A stretch of 64,000 nt of DNA from Chenggangzhangella methanolivorans (GCF_019797865.1 NZ_CP081869.1:3559501-3623500), one strand, 5' to 3'; counted from the first letter of the stretch, positions 18,384-28,600 are shown. Made by a program: numbers and translations. Notes: generated from the sequence alone by a model not told the origin.

Positions 18384-19532
18384 ATGACGCGGTTCTCCTT
18401 CTACGAGTTCTTCGCCGGCGGCGGCATGGTGCGGGCGGGGCTCGGGTCCTCATGGACCTGCGCCTTCGCCAATGACATATCGCCGGCGAAGGCCCGCGCC
18501 TATCGCGCCAATTTCGGCGGCGAAGAGCTTTGGGTCGGCGACGTCCACGAGGTCGCGGCCGCGCAGCTTCCCGGCCGCGCCGACCTCGCCTGGGGCTCGT
18601 TTCCCTGCCAGGACCTGTCGCTCGCCGGCGCCAAGGCCGGCCTCTCGGCCCGGCGCTCCGGCGCGTTCTGGGGTTTTATGGGCGCGGTCCGAGCGCTCCG
18701 AACAGAGGGGCGGGCTCCAAGACTGCTTGCGCTCGAGAACGTCTGCGGCGCGCTCACCTCACGCGGCGGGCGCGATTTCTCCGCGATCTGCGACGCGCTG
18801 TCGGAGGCCGGCTACCGCTTCGGCGCGCTGGTGGTCGACGCGGCGCTGTTCGTGCCGCAGTCCCGGCCGCGTCTCTTCATCGTGGCGGTGGACCGGGACG
18901 TCGAGATCCCCGCGACCTTGCTCGCCTCCCACCCGCAGCCGCGATGGAGCCCCCGCGCGCTTCTCGCAGCCCATGAGGCGCTCGACGGCCCCGCGCGCGA
19001 CGACGCTCTCTGGTGGAGCCTTCCAGCCCCCCGCGTGAACGTTCCCCCGCTCGATGCCGTCATCGAGCGCGAGCCGGCCGACGTCGCCTGGCGCGCCGAC
19101 GCCGAGACCGAGCGGCTGGTCTCGCTGATGGCCCCGCTGCACCGGGCGCGGCTTGAGGCTTTCGCCGCCACCGGCCGCCGCCATGTCGGCGCAGTCTACC
19201 GCCGCATCCGGCCGGACGGGCAGGGCGGCAAGGTCCAGCGCGCCGAGGTCCGGTTCGACGGACTCGCCGGGTGCCTGCGCACGCCCGCCGGCGGCTCCAG
19301 CCGGCAGGAGATCGTCGAGGTCGAGGGCGGTCGCATCCGCTCGCGCCTCTTGTCAGGGCGCGAGGCCGCCCGGCTGATGGGCCTCGACGACGCCTACGAG
19401 CTCCCCGCCCGCTACAACGAGGCCTACCGGCTCGCCGGCGACGGCGTCGCGGTCCCGGTGGTGCGGTTCCTCGCCAAGGAACTGTTCGAGCCGCTGCTCG
19501 GGCGCGCGGCGGCCGCGCGGCTCGCCGGCTGA
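18384..19532 (+). CDS. DNA (cytosine-5) methyltransferase
   Basis: This 382-residue enzyme transfers a methyl group from S-adenosylmethionine to C5 of cytosine in duplex DNA. The ordered motifs are visible: I (FYEFFAGGGMVRAGLG, residues 6-21), IV with the catalytic Cys (WGSFPCQDLSLAG near 75), VI (LALENV near 115), VIII (QSRPRLFIVAVD near 155) and X (NEAYRLAGDGVAVPVVRFLA near 345). The target recognition region (about 200-310) does not reveal the site. A Vsr gene follows 5 bp later, typical of Dcm-like enzymes. No restriction endonuclease gene is next to it. Confidence 0.92.
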   Translation: MTRFSFYEFFAGGGMVRAGLGSSWTCAFANDISPAKARAYRANFGGEELWVGDVHEVAAAQLPGRADLAWGSFPCQDLSLAGAKAGLSARRSGAFWGFMGAVRALRTEGRAPRLLALENVCGALTSRGGRDFSAICDALSEAGYRFGALVVDAALFVPQSRPRLFIVAVDRDVEIPATLLASHPQPRWSPRALLAAHEALDGPARDDALWWSLPAPRVNVPPLDAVIEREPADVAWRADAETERLVSLMAPLHRARLEAFAATGRRHVGAVYRRIRPDGQGGKVQRAEVRFDGLAGCLRTPAGGSSRQEIVEVEGGRIRSRLLSGREAARLMGLDDAYELPARYNEAYRLAGDGVAVPVVRFLAKELFEPLLGRAAAARLAG

Positions 19533-19537
19533 CGGGC

Positions 19538-19969
19538 GTGACCGATCCCGCGCGCTCGGCCGTGATGCGCGCGGTCAAGGGCCGCGACACCAAGCCCGAG
19601 ATGAAGGTGCGCCGCGCCGCCCACGCGCTCGGCTATCGCTTCCGCCTCTATCGCAAGGACCTGCCGGGCAGCCCCGACCTCGTCTTTCCGCGCTTCAAGA
19701 CCGCAGTCTTCGTCCATGGCTGCTTCTGGCACGGCCATGACTGTCCGCGCGGGGCGCGGGCTCCCAAGACCAACGCCGACTACTGGCGCGCCAAGATCGC
19801 CCGCAACGTCGCGCGCGACGCCCGCGTGCGCGGCGAGCTCGGGGACCTCGGCTGGACCGTCATGACGATCTGGGAATGCGAGCTGAAGGACGCGCAGGCG
19901 CTCCGCGACCGCCTGACCCTCGGCCTCGGCGCGCCCGGCGATTTGAAGGCGCGCCGAAAGCCTTCGTAA
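19538..19969 (+). CDS. vsr: Very short patch repair endonuclease Vsr
   Basis: Vsr nicks 5' of T in T:G mismatches that arise when 5-methylcytosine deaminates at sites of the partner methyltransferase. The 143 residues contain the family blocks SAVMRAVKGRDTKPEMKVRR, YRFRLYRKDLPGSPDLVFPR (catalytic Asp), FVHGCFWHGHDCPRG (zinc and active-site Cys/His) and NADYWRAKIARNVARD, and end with WTVMTIWECEL. The GTG at 19538 lies 5 bp after the methyltransferase stop, so the two are cotranscribed. Confidence 0.93.
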   Translation: MTDPARSAVMRAVKGRDTKPEMKVRRAAHALGYRFRLYRKDLPGSPDLVFPRFKTAVFVHGCFWHGHDCPRGARAPKTNADYWRAKIARNVARDARVRGELGDLGWTVMTIWECELKDAQALRDRLTLGLGAPGDLKARRKPS

Positions 19970-20020
19970 AGGCCGGTATGGGACCGTCCGTCTCGTCGAA
20001 GGAAAGGCCGAGGACTGCGA

Positions 20021-21070
20021 ATGAACCCGAAACTGCCGGACCATCCGACAGGAGCGGTTTGCGACGCGCCGGCGCCGGGCGTGGCGGAGTTGCAGCGCCT
20101 GGCCGCGCTGATGCGCTACGACATCATCGACACGCCACCCGAAGAGCGCTTCGACCGCATCACGCGGCTCGCCCAGAAGATCTTCCGGACCTCGATGGTC
20201 ACCATCAGCCTGCTGGACGCGCGCCGGCAGTGGTTCAAGTCGCGCATCGGCGTCGCCGTCGAGGAGACGCCGCGCGAACCGGCCTTCTGCAACGTCACGA
20301 TCCAGCGCGCCGAGCCGCTCGTGGTCGAGGACGCGGCCAAAGACCCGATGTTCGCCAACAACGCCTTCGTGACGGGCGAGCCCTATCTGCGCTTCTACGC
20401 CGGCGCGCCGCTGATCACGCCCGAGGGGCATGCGCTCGGCGCGTTCTGCGTGCTCGACCGCACGCCGCGCCGGTTCAATCCTCAGGAGCGCGAGATTCTC
20501 GTCGACCTCGCCGAGCTCGTCGTCGCCGAGATGAACCTGCGCCAGATCGCCAATGTCGACGCGCTGACGGGCGCGCTGTCGCGGCGGGCGTTCCGAGAGG
20601 AGGCTGAGCGGGCCATGGGGCTTGCGGCGCGGCACGGCCATCCGCTCTCTGTGCTCACCTTCGACCTCGACCGCTTCAAGTCCGTCAACGACACCCACGG
20701 GCACGCCGTCGGCGACGCGGTGCTGCAGCGCTCGGTCTCCGCCAGCATGCGGCGGCTTCGGCGGTCCGACGCCGTTGGCCGGCTCGGCGGCGAGGAGTTC
20801 GCGGTTCTGCTTCCCCATGTCGACGAGCCCGCGGCCCTCAAGGTCGCCAACGCGTTGCGGCGCTCGATCGCCGCCGAGACGTTCGAGACCGAGACGACGA
20901 CGTTCGGCGTCACCGCGAGCTTCGGCCTCGCGACGTTCCGGACCGGAATGGATCTCGACGACATGCTGAAGGCCGCCGACGGGGCGCTCTACCTCGCCAA
21001 GGCGATGGGCCGCGACCGCTGCGTCGTCGCCGAGGCGTCGCGTCTCCAGAAGCGGGGCAAGGCGGCCTGA
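20021..21070 (+). CDS. Diguanylate cyclase with N-terminal GAF domain
   Basis: This 349-residue cytosolic signalling enzyme makes cyclic di-GMP from two GTP. Residues about 25-170 form a GAF domain of the type found with DTPPEERFDRITRLAQ and VTISLLDARRQWFKS starts. Residues about 180-340 form a GGDEF domain: NVDALTGALSRRAF, FDLDRFKSVNDTHGHAVGD and the active loop GGEEF, so it should be catalytic. There is no membrane segment. An RxxD inhibitory site (RRSD, just before the active loop) appears present. It stands alone, convergent with lepA. Confidence 0.93.
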   Translation: MNPKLPDHPTGAVCDAPAPGVAELQRLAALMRYDIIDTPPEERFDRITRLAQKIFRTSMVTISLLDARRQWFKSRIGVAVEETPREPAFCNVTIQRAEPLVVEDAAKDPMFANNAFVTGEPYLRFYAGAPLITPEGHALGAFCVLDRTPRRFNPQEREILVDLAELVVAEMNLRQIANVDALTGALSRRAFREEAERAMGLAARHGHPLSVLTFDLDRFKSVNDTHGHAVGDAVLQRSVSASMRRLRRSDAVGRLGGEEFAVLLPHVDEPAALKVANALRRSIAAETFETETTTFGVTASFGLATFRTGMDLDDMLKAADGALYLAKAMGRDRCVVAEASRLQKRGKAA

Positions 21071-21083
21071 CGGGCGCCGGGCC

Positions 21084-22889
21084 TCACTCGTCCATCTTCA
21101 GGGCGGCGATGAACGCCTCCTGGGGGATCTCCACGCGGCCGAACTGGCGGAGCTTCTTCTTGCCCGCCTTCTGCTTGTCGAGCAGCTTGCGCTTGCGGCT
21201 GGCGTCGCCGCCGTAGCACTTCGCCGTCACGTCCTTGCGGAGCGCCCGGATGGTCTCGCGCGCGATGATCTTGCCGCCGAGCGCCGCCTGCACCGGGATG
21301 ACGAAGAGGTGCGGCGGGATCAACTCTTTCAGCTTCTCGCACATCGCCCGGCCGCGGGCTTCCGCGCGGGTGCGGTGGACGAGCATCGAGAGCGCGTCGA
21401 CGGGTTCGGCGTTGACCAGGATCGACATCTTCACGAGGTCGCCGACTCGATAGTCGGTGATGGCGTAGTCGAACGAAGCGTAGCCCTTCGAGATCGACTT
21501 CAGCCGGTCGTAGAAGTCGAACACGACCTCGTTGAGCGGCAGGTCATAGACGACCATGGCGCGCTTGCCGACATAGTTGAGGTCGATCTGGAGGCCGCGC
21601 CGGTCCTGGCAAAGCTTCAGAACAGCGCCGAGATATTCGTCGGGCGTCAGGATCGTGGCGCGGATCCAGGGCTCGGAGATCTCCTCAATCTTCACCACGT
21701 CCGGCATGTCGGCCGGATTGTGGAGCTCGATCTCATCTCCGTTGGTCATCTGGATCTTGTAGATGACCGACGGCGCGGTCGCGATGAGATCGAGGTTGAA
21801 CTCGCGCTCGAGCCGCTCCTGGATGATCTCGAGGTGGAGAAGGCCGAGGAAGCCGCAGCGGAAGCCGAAGCCGAGAGCGGCCGAGGTCTCCATCTCGAAT
21901 GTGAAGCTCGCGTCGTTGAGGCGCAGCTTCCCCATCGCCGAGCGCAGGTCCTCGAAGTCGGCGGCGTCGACCGGGAAGAGGCCGCAGAACACCACCGGCT
22001 GCGCCGGCTTGAAGCCCGGCAGCATGTCGGCGGTCTGGCGCTTCTCTTCCGTGATGGTGTCGCCGACGCGGGTGTCGGCCACCTCCTTGATCGAGCCGGT
22101 GAGGAAGCCGATCTCGCCCGGCCCGAGGCTCTCGACGTCAGTCATCTTCGGCGTGAACACGCCCACCTTGTCGACGTCGTAGGAGGCGTTGGTGCCCATC
22201 AGGCGGATGCGCTGGCCCTTCTTCAGGACGCCGTCGACGATCCGCACCAGCACCACGACGCCGAGATAGACGTCGTACCAGCTGTCGACCAGCATCGCCT
22301 TCAGCGGCGCCTCGCGGTCGCCCTTGGGCGGCGGCAGGCGGTTGACGATGGCTTCCAGAACGAGGTCGATGCCGATGCCGGTCTTGGCCGAGACCGGCAC
22401 GGCGTCGGAGGCGTCGAGGCCGATCACCTCCTCGATCTGCTCCTTGACGCGGTCGGGCTCGGCCGCGGGCAGGTCGATCTTGTTGAGGACCGGGACGATA
22501 TCGTGGTTGTTATCGAGCGCCTGGTAGACGTTGGCGAGCGTCTGGGCCTCGACGCCCTGTGAGGCGTCGACGACGAGCAGCGAGCCCTCGCAGGCCGCGA
22601 GGCTCCGCGAGACCTCGTAGGCGAAGTCCACGTGGCCGGGCGTATCCATCAGGTTGAGGATGTAGGTCTTGCCGTCCTGCGCCGGATAGGTGAGGCGCAC
22701 GGTCTGCGCCTTGATGGTGATGCCGCGCTCCTTCTCGATGTCCATCGAGTCGAGCACCTGCTCGGTCATCTCGCGCGCCTGCAATCCGCCGGTGAGCTGG
22801 ATCAGCCGGTCGGCGAGCGTCGACTTCCCGTGGTCGATGTGGGCGACGATCGAGAAGTTGCGGATGTTGTTCTGGGGAGAAGCGGCCAT
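21084..22889 (-). CDS. lepA: Elongation factor 4 (LepA)
   Basis: LepA is a ribosome-bound GTPase that acts on stalled or misassembled ribosomes. The 601 residues are full length and intact. Seen: G1 [14 protein letters not shown] near residue 15, G3 [16 protein letters not shown] near 80, G4 VLNKIDLP near 130, and the LepA-specific C-terminus ([20 protein letters not shown], then [20 protein letters not shown]). The ATG at 22889 ([21 protein letters not shown]) is chosen over one 12 codons upstream by family length. Confidence 0.97.
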   Translation of the reverse strand: MAASPQNNIRNFSIVAHIDHGKSTLADRLIQLTGGLQAREMTEQVLDSMDIEKERGITIKAQTVRLTYPAQDGKTYILNLMDTPGHVDFAYEVSRSLAACEGSLLVVDASQGVEAQTLANVYQALDNNHDIVPVLNKIDLPAAEPDRVKEQIEEVIGLDASDAVPVSAKTGIGIDLVLEAIVNRLPPPKGDREAPLKAMLVDSWYDVYLGVVVLVRIVDGVLKKGQRIRLMGTNASYDVDKVGVFTPKMTDVESLGPGEIGFLTGSIKEVADTRVGDTITEEKRQTADMLPGFKPAQPVVFCGLFPVDAADFEDLRSAMGKLRLNDASFTFEMETSAALGFGFRCGFLGLLHLEIIQERLEREFNLDLIATAPSVIYKIQMTNGDEIELHNPADMPDVVKIEEISEPWIRATILTPDEYLGAVLKLCQDRRGLQIDLNYVGKRAMVVYDLPLNEVVFDFYDRLKSISKGYASFDYAITDYRVGDLVKMSILVNAEPVDALSMLVHRTRAEARGRAMCEKLKELIPPHLFVIPVQAALGGKIIARETIRALRKDVTAKCYGGDASRKRKLLDKQKAGKKKLRQFGRVEIPQEAFIAALKMDE

Positions 22890-22976
22890 GCCGCCGCGAG
22901 TATCAGGGGTTTTGCGCCGCGGCAAGGAGCGCGGGGAGGACGGCGAAGTCCTTGATCGAAAAAGCCGCGGAAAAAC

Positions 22977-23095
22977 TGCGTGCTTCGAGACGCGGCCTGC
23001 CGGCCGCTCCTCAGCATGAGGGATGGGGAGTTATCTGGAGCTACAAACCTCCCTCATGCTGAGGAGCCTGCGTAGCAGGCGTCTCGAAGCACGCA
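22977..23095. repeat. Family B intergenic palindrome, copy 1
   Basis: The ends TGCGTGCTTCGAGACGC and GCGTCTCGAAGCACGCA are exact inverted complements; inner arms GCTCCTCAGCATGAGGGA and CCCTCATGCTGAGGAGC pair as well. Further copies lie at 31298-31418, 54766-54883 and 55985-56105. This copy separates lepA from the desaturase gene. Confidence 0.92.
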
Positions 23096-23116
23096 ATTGG
23101 TTCGTTTGGGGTCGCC

Positions 23117-24182
23117 TTACTCCGCCGGCGCGATCTTGGTCTCGCTGGCGGAGCGGCGGTTGCGGATGAAGCCGATGAGGCGCGCCACCACCTCCCAGAA
23201 GCCGCGGGCGCTGCCTTCGCCGTAGCGGGCGCTCTCGGGCAACTCGGCCATCAGGCGGGCGTGGGCCGCCCCGAGATTGTGGTAGGGCAGGCGCGGCAGA
23301 AGGTGATGCAGCGCGTGGTAGCGCAGGCCGACCGGGGCCCAGAGCATCGGGAGCGTGGCGGGCGGCGGCACGTTGACGGTGTCGAGAAACTGCTCGGTCG
23401 GGGTCATCTCCTCGCCCTCGTTCTCCCAGTGGTGGGCGACGAGCGTGCGGAGCTGGTTGACGAGCCCGACCGCGGCCCCGAGCCCGATCCCGGTCCAGAA
23501 CACGGTCTCGGTGATCACGCCGGCGAAGACGAGCGCCAGAAACGTCATGGCCCAGAGCGCGCAGAGGCTTTCGAGCCAGAGCCAGAGCTTCAGCTGCGAG
23601 CCTGTCGGCATCTCGCGGCGGAACAGCGGGTTGATGGCGAGCGCGGAGAACCGCTCCACCACCGTGCGGCGGAACGGCGGAAAGATTGCGGCGATCGGCG
23701 ACAGGATCCCGAAGCGGATCAGCAGGCCGAACGGCGCGAGTCCCGCCACGAGCACGAACAGCGGCACCTGCCAGATCCGCCCATGGCCGAGCGGCATGTA
23801 TTCGGGGTCCTGCACCGTGCCGTAGCGCGTCTTGGCGGTGCAGGTTGTGGACGCCCTCATACATCAGCGAGGGGGTGAGGAACGGCACGCCGATGAGGGC
23901 GTTGTAGCCGGCCTTGAAGCCCGGCACGTCCTGCGCGCGCAGGTGACTGACCTCGTGGATGAACGAGACCCCGCGATAGAAGGCGAGCGCCGAGACCACG
24001 AAGGCGATCGCCCGCATCCAGAGCTCGGGAAACAGCACGGCGCCGGCGAAGCCCGCATAGGCGACGAGCGCGGTGAGGATCAGGTCGGTCCAGTAGATTG
24101 CCGGCCGCGCGGTCAGCAGGTCCGAGCACAGCTTGTGCGCCTGGGCGACGAGATTGCGGTCGGGAGCGGCGTGCGTGGTCAT
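23117..24182 (-). CDS. Fatty acid desaturase family membrane protein (frameshifted)
   Basis: This is an integral-membrane di-iron desaturase or hydroxylase. The ATG at 24182 leads to LILTALVAYAGFAGAVLFPELW and histidine box 1 in SFIHEVSHLRAQ. Box 2 is at EGVHNLH, where the frame breaks; adding two bases (CA) near 23838 gives HNLHHAKTRYGTVQDPEYMP. Box 3 is LRYHALHHLLPRLPYHNL near the end. The corrected length is about 355 residues. The lipid or carotenoid substrate cannot be told from sequence. No linked lipid gene was seen. Confidence 0.83.
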
Positions 24183-24364
24183 CGAGCTTCGGACTTTCCT
24201 CGGCGAACCCGCGGCGCGGGCGCAAAGCGAGCGGAGCGACCGCCCGGCGGCCGGCGTCCCCGCAGGACCGGCTCAAGCCGCGCCTCTATACCATCGTCCG
24301 AGGACCTGCGACAGCGGCGCCGGCGCAACGCCCGCATGCCGAAGCAGCGCCCCTGAAACGAAAA

Positions 24365-24392
24365 CGCCCCGGACGCTTGGGCGTCCGGGGCG
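24365..24392 (-). terminator. Rho-independent terminator of the protease gene
   Basis: CGCCCCGGACGC (24365-24376) and GCGTCCGGGGCG (24381-24392) form a perfect 12-bp stem with a 4-base loop. Read on the minus strand it is followed by TTTTCGTTTC. It lies 33 bp after the protease stop. Confidence 0.88.
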
Positions 24393-24424
24393 CGGTCGTT
24401 TCAGGCCGGCGAGCGGCCAAAGCG

Positions 24425-25542
24425 TCACTTGCAGGCGGCTTTGACCTTCTTGCAGGCGTCCTTGACCAGCGTGGTGATGTTCTTCTTGGTGAAGAACGAC
24501 GCGCCCTGCTGCTTCATCTGGCCGTTGTCGTTGTAGCCCCAGCTCGTCACGCCGACCACGCGGTTGCGCTGCGGGTCGCGGCCGAACGGGTTGGTGTTGT
24601 CGGGCGTCACGCCAAGTCCGAAGTTCACCAGCCACGGGCCGCCGCTCGAGCCGCCGGTCTGGCCGGAGCCCATGACGGTGTTGTTGGCGAGGCTCTGGTC
24701 GATGACGCCCTGGGCGTCGGTGCGGATCATCTCCTCGCCGCCGTTGAGCGAGACCGGATAGCCGAGCTGGGTGATCTGCGCCTGGCCCGCGTTGTTGTAG
24801 CTGAAGCCGCCGACGGCGAAGCCGAAGTAGCCGGTCGCGTCGCCCGCGTAGCGCGAGCCCTGCGGCGCGAGAATGATCACGGCGACGTCGCTCTCGCAGA
24901 CGATGCCGCGCACGGCGCAGCGGTCGGTGCCCTTGAGGTACTTCGTCGGCGCGATAACCGTGTGCCAGTCCCACTCGCCGAACGGCGCCGCGCCGTCGGA
25001 ATAGGCCGGCACGTATTTGAAGTTGGAGAAGAAGCGGTTCTCGCCGAACTGGCTCACGCAGTGGGCCGCGGTCACAAGCACGCCTCGGCGAACCATCGAA
25101 GCGGAGCAGACGAACTGGTCGCCGTTGTCCTTGAAGAACAGCTTGCCGGCGCGCCGCGACGGGTCGCGCTCAGGGTTGGGCTCGTAAGCCGTGTTGTACA
25201 CCATGCCGCTCGTGCCGAACTCCGGCGCGGGCGGGGCGCCGTCGGCGGCCGCCTTGACCTTGGACTTCGGAAGCTTGACGAGCGAGCGCACGCCGTCGCC
25301 TGCCTGGCCGTCTTCGGCGTGGGCCTCCTCGACGATTGGCGACTTCTCGGCCTGACGCAGCAGGTCGAGGAGCGGCGCGCGGCCGCCGTCGGGCTCGTCG
25401 GCAGAGGCAGCGGCTTGGCGTAGTCGACCTTGGACTTGCCGTCGCGGTTCTTGAGCGACGTGGTCTCGCCCGACTGCGCATGCGCAAGAGGCGCCGCGAC
25501 GAGGGTCAAGACCGCCGCCGCGCACATGATACGGAAAGACAT
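24425..25542 (-). CDS. Secreted trypsin-like serine protease (frameshifted)
   Basis: The ATG at 25542 starts a signal peptide (MSFRIMCAAAVLTLVAAPLAHAQ). After about 48 residues the frame must change near 25398 (one missing base) to reach ADEPDGGRAPLLDLL. The S1-type catalytic triad is visible: His in LVTAAHCVSQ, Asp in CESDVAVIIL and Ser in GQTGGSSGGPWLVNFG. Several cysteines (SASM region, CAVRGIVC, KDACKKVKAAC) suggest disulfides. The corrected length is about 372 residues. The sequence resembles V8/glutamyl endopeptidase-like bacterial proteases; specificity is unknown. A strong terminator follows, and the motif shared with the small paralogue gene lies 81 bp upstream. Confidence 0.87.
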
Positions 25543-25623
25543 GGATTCCCCCCAAAGTCTCATGACCGCTTCCGGAAGCGTTGTGTTTCCGGAAAGCCCC
25601 CAAGTCCAGTCACTTCGACGTTT

Positions 25624-25640
25624 TAAGTACTACTACCTAG
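25624..25640 (-). promoter_or_regulatory. Candidate operator, second copy of CTARGTAGTAGTACTTA
   Basis: On the minus strand this reads CTAGGTAGTAGTACTTA, 16 of 17 bases identical to 10728-10744 and in the same orientation to its gene. It starts 82 bp upstream of the protease ATG. It also lies 31 bp after the glnD stop, so it belongs to the protease promoter region. Confidence 0.55.
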
Positions 25641-25670
25641 CGGCGCGCGTAAGGGTATCAGGGGGGGCGG

Positions 25671-28490
25671 TTAACGACTTGCGACACGATCCCTGGCTTT
25701 CCGCGTTTCGGTCTCGAAAGCCGCGGTCATGCGCGCCCGGATCGCCGTCTGGCGGTTCGCGTTGGAGATCTTCGCGCCCGTGAGGTCGGTCACGTAGAAC
25801 ACGTCGACGGCGCGCTCGCCGAAGGTCGCGACATGCGCCGAGGCGATGTTGAGGTTGAGCTTCGAAAGCGCGTCGGTGAGCTCGTAGAGCAGGCCCGGCC
25901 GGTCGAGGCCGACCACTTCGATCACCGTATGGCGGTCCGACCAGGCGTTGGTGATCGTGACCTCGGGCTCGATCTCGAAGGCGCGCGATTTCGACTTGGA
26001 GATCGCCTGTTCCTGGCGCTTCGCCACCATGTCGAACAGCCGGATCTCGCCCCTCAGCGACTGCTCGATCGCCTCTGCGACGCGACGGGCGCGGCGCAGC
26101 TCGTCCTCGTCGTCCGTGAAGGCGCGGCCGACGAAGATCGTGTCGAGCGCGAAACCGTCGGTCGTGGTCGAGATGTGGGCGTCGACGATGTTGGAGCCGG
26201 CCGCGACGCAGGCTCCTGCGATGATCGACAGCAGCTTCGGGTGGTCGGGCGCGAGCACCGTGACCTCCGTCACGCCGCGGAAGGTGTCGGTCGAGATGTC
26301 GGTGGCCAGCGTCCGGCCTTCCGCGACGGCGGCGGCGGCGAAGCGCGCATGGCGTTCGGCGCGGTCGAGGTCGGTCTTGAGCCAATAGGGCGAGTAGTGG
26401 CGCTCGGCGTAGGTCGCGAACTCGGCGTCGCTCCAGTCGCGGAGCCGCTCGCGAAGTTCGCTCTTCACGCGCTCGACGAGGTTGCGGCGGTCGCCGGCCG
26501 AATGGCCGCCGGTGAGCACAAGCTCCGTCTCCCAGTAGAGCGTGCGCAGCAGCTGGCCCTTCCAGCCGTTCCACACGCCCGGACCGACGGCCTTGATGTC
26601 GGCGATGGTGAGGATGAGCAGCATCTTCAGCCGCTCGGGGCTCTGCACGATCTTGGCGAAGTCCTCGATGGTGCGGCGGTCCGAGAGGTCGCGCGACTGC
26701 GCGACGATCGACATGGTGAGATGCTGCTCGATGAGCCACGCGACCGTGTCGGTCTGCGCCGGCGTCAGGCCGAGCCGCGGGCAGAGCTTGCGGGCGATCT
26801 TGGCGCCGGCGATCGAATGGTCCTCGGGCCGGCCCTTGGCGACGTCGTGCAGGAACAGCGCGACATAGAGCGCCACGCGGTCGCGGACCGTCGGCATCAG
26901 CTCGTTGGCGAGCGGATGCTCTTCGCTGGCCCGGCCCGCCTCGATCTCCGACAGGATGCCGATCGAGCGCAGGAGATGCTCGTCCACCGTGTAGTGGTGG
27001 TACATGTTGAACTGCATCATCGCGACGATGCGGCCGAAGTCCGGAATGAAGCGGCCGAGCACGCCGGTCTCGTTCATGCGGCGCAGGATCTTTTCCGGAG
27101 AGCGGCGCGAGCTGACGATCTCGAGGAAGAGTTCGTTGGCCTCCTTGTCCTCGCGCAGCTTCGCGTCGATCAGCTTCAGCGACTTGGTGATGAGGCGCGC
27201 GGCCGCCGGATGGCCCGGGATCTCGTGCGCGTCCATGATCTTGAAGAAGCGGATCAGGTTGACCGGATCGCGGACGAACACCTGATCGTCATGGACGTTC
27301 AGGCGGTCGCCGTCGATCACGAAGGAGCCGCTCTCGGGGGCCGCCCGGCGGTTCGACTTGCGGAAGCGCGTGAGGAAACGGTCGAGCTTCGGCTTCTTCT
27401 TCTGGTGCCGCGCCTCGAGCGCATGGCAGACGATCGCGGTGAGGTCGCCGACGTCCTTGGCCACGAGGAAGTAGTGCTTCATGAAGCGCTCGACGTCCTG
27501 CAGGCCCGGATGCTCGGTGTAGCCGAGCGCGATCGCGATCTGGCGCTGCAGGTCGAAGGAGAGCCGGTCCTCTGCGCGGCCCGTGATGAAGTGCAGGTGG
27601 CAGCGCACCGCCCAGAGGAAATCCTCGCACTTCTTGAACAGGCGCAGCTCCGCGGCCGAGAACAGTCCTGCCTCGACGAGGTCCGAGACCTCGCGGACGC
27701 GGTAGACGTATTTGCCGATCCAGAAGAGCGTGTTGAGGTCGCGCAGCGCGCCCTTGCCCTCCTTGACGTTGGGTTCGACGAGATAGCGCGAGCCGCCGCC
27801 GCCCTTCTGCAGGCGCTCGTCACGCTCGGCGAGCTTGGCGGTGGCGAATTCGGCCGCCGTGCCCTCCATCACTTCGGCGTCGAAGCGCGTGACCTTCTCC
27901 TCGAACAGCCCTTCGTCGCCGACGATGAAGCGAGATTCGAGCACCGCGGTGCGGATCGTCATGTCGGCCCGCGACAGGCGCACGCATTCGTCGATCGAGC
28001 GGCGGGCGTGGCCGACCTTCAGCCCGACGTCCCACAGCACGTAAAGCATCGCCTCGACGACGCTCTCGGCCCAGGCGGTGGCCTTGTAGGGCATGAGGAA
28101 CAGCAGATCGACGTCGGAGCCCGGCGCCATCGCGCCGCGGCCGTAGCCGCCGACAGCCACCACCGCGAGCCGCTCGCCCGAAGAGGGATTGGCGAGCGGA
28201 TAGAGGTCGGTGGTCACATGGGCGTAAAGCGCGCGGATGCAGCCGTCCATCAGCCGCGACAGGCGCTCGGCGCAAGCCGTGCCGGCGCCGTCCTCGTTCA
28301 GCCATTCGCGCGCCTGTTCGCGTCCCTCGGCGAGCGCGAGCTTGAGCCGGGCGACGACAGCGGTGTGCCGCTCGAGCGACTGGCCGCGATGCTTGACGGT
28401 GATCTCCGACAGCTCGCGGGTCAGCGCCTCCTGGTCGACGAGCGCCCGCACGTTGCGCGCGGCGCGAAGGCGTTGGCGGACGTTGGACAT
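25671..28490 (-). CDS. glnD: Bifunctional PII uridylyltransferase/uridylyl-removing enzyme
   Basis: GlnD is the primary glutamine sensor: it uridylylates PII proteins when nitrogen is short and removes UMP when glutamine is high. The 939-residue protein is intact. Domains in order: nucleotidyltransferase (VVAVGGYGRGAMAPGSDVDLLFL near residue 110), GlnD PII linker, HD hydrolase (LFLHDVAKGRPEDHS near 545) and two C-terminal ACT domains that bind glutamine (EVTVLAPDHPKLLSIIAGA near 735; VIEVVGLDRPGLLYELTDAL near 850). The ATG at 28490 (MSNVRQRL) is preferred over one 4 codons upstream. Confidence 0.97.
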   Translation of the reverse strand: MSNVRQRLRAARNVRALVDQEALTRELSEITVKHRGQSLERHTAVVARLKLALAEGREQAREWLNEDGAGTACAERLSRLMDGCIRALYAHVTTDLYPLANPSSGERLAVVAVGGYGRGAMAPGSDVDLLFLMPYKATAWAESVVEAMLYVLWDVGLKVGHARRSIDECVRLSRADMTIRTAVLESRFIVGDEGLFEEKVTRFDAEVMEGTAAEFATAKLAERDERLQKGGGGSRYLVEPNVKEGKGALRDLNTLFWIGKYVYRVREVSDLVEAGLFSAAELRLFKKCEDFLWAVRCHLHFITGRAEDRLSFDLQRQIAIALGYTEHPGLQDVERFMKHYFLVAKDVGDLTAIVCHALEARHQKKKPKLDRFLTRFRKSNRRAAPESGSFVIDGDRLNVHDDQVFVRDPVNLIRFFKIMDAHEIPGHPAAARLITKSLKLIDAKLREDKEANELFLEIVSSRRSPEKILRRMNETGVLGRFIPDFGRIVAMMQFNMYHHYTVDEHLLRSIGILSEIEAGRASEEHPLANELMPTVRDRVALYVALFLHDVAKGRPEDHSIAGAKIARKLCPRLGLTPAQTDTVAWLIEQHLTMSIVAQSRDLSDRRTIEDFAKIVQSPERLKMLLILTIADIKAVGPGVWNGWKGQLLRTLYWETELVLTGGHSAGDRRNLVERVKSELRERLRDWSDAEFATYAERHYSPYWLKTDLDRAERHARFAAAAVAEGRTLATDISTDTFRGVTEVTVLAPDHPKLLSIIAGACVAAGSNIVDAHISTTTDGFALDTIFVGRAFTDDEDELRRARRVAEAIEQSLRGEIRLFDMVAKRQEQAISKSKSRAFEIEPEVTITNAWSDRHTVIEVVGLDRPGLLYELTDALSKLNLNIASAHVATFGERAVDVFYVTDLTGAKISNANRQTAIRARMTAAFETETRKARDRVASR

Positions 28491-28600
28491 CGAACGAAAC
28501 AAGGCTCCGGGCGCGTGGCTTGCGCGCGTTCGGCGCGACTATGAGCGCCAAAAGTGAAGGCGCTATCTATGGCGGGAGGGGGCCGGGCGCAAACGGGGCC

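Noticed and set aside
22977..23095. Family B palindrome as an insertion sequence end or CRISPR repeat
   Set aside because: No transposase gene, no target duplication, and copies are single and dispersed instead of regularly spaced.
25833..28544. A 903-codon open frame on the plus strand
   Set aside because: It lies wholly antisense to glnD, has no family motifs and an Arg/Asp/Val-biased composition typical of the shadow frame of a GC-rich gene.
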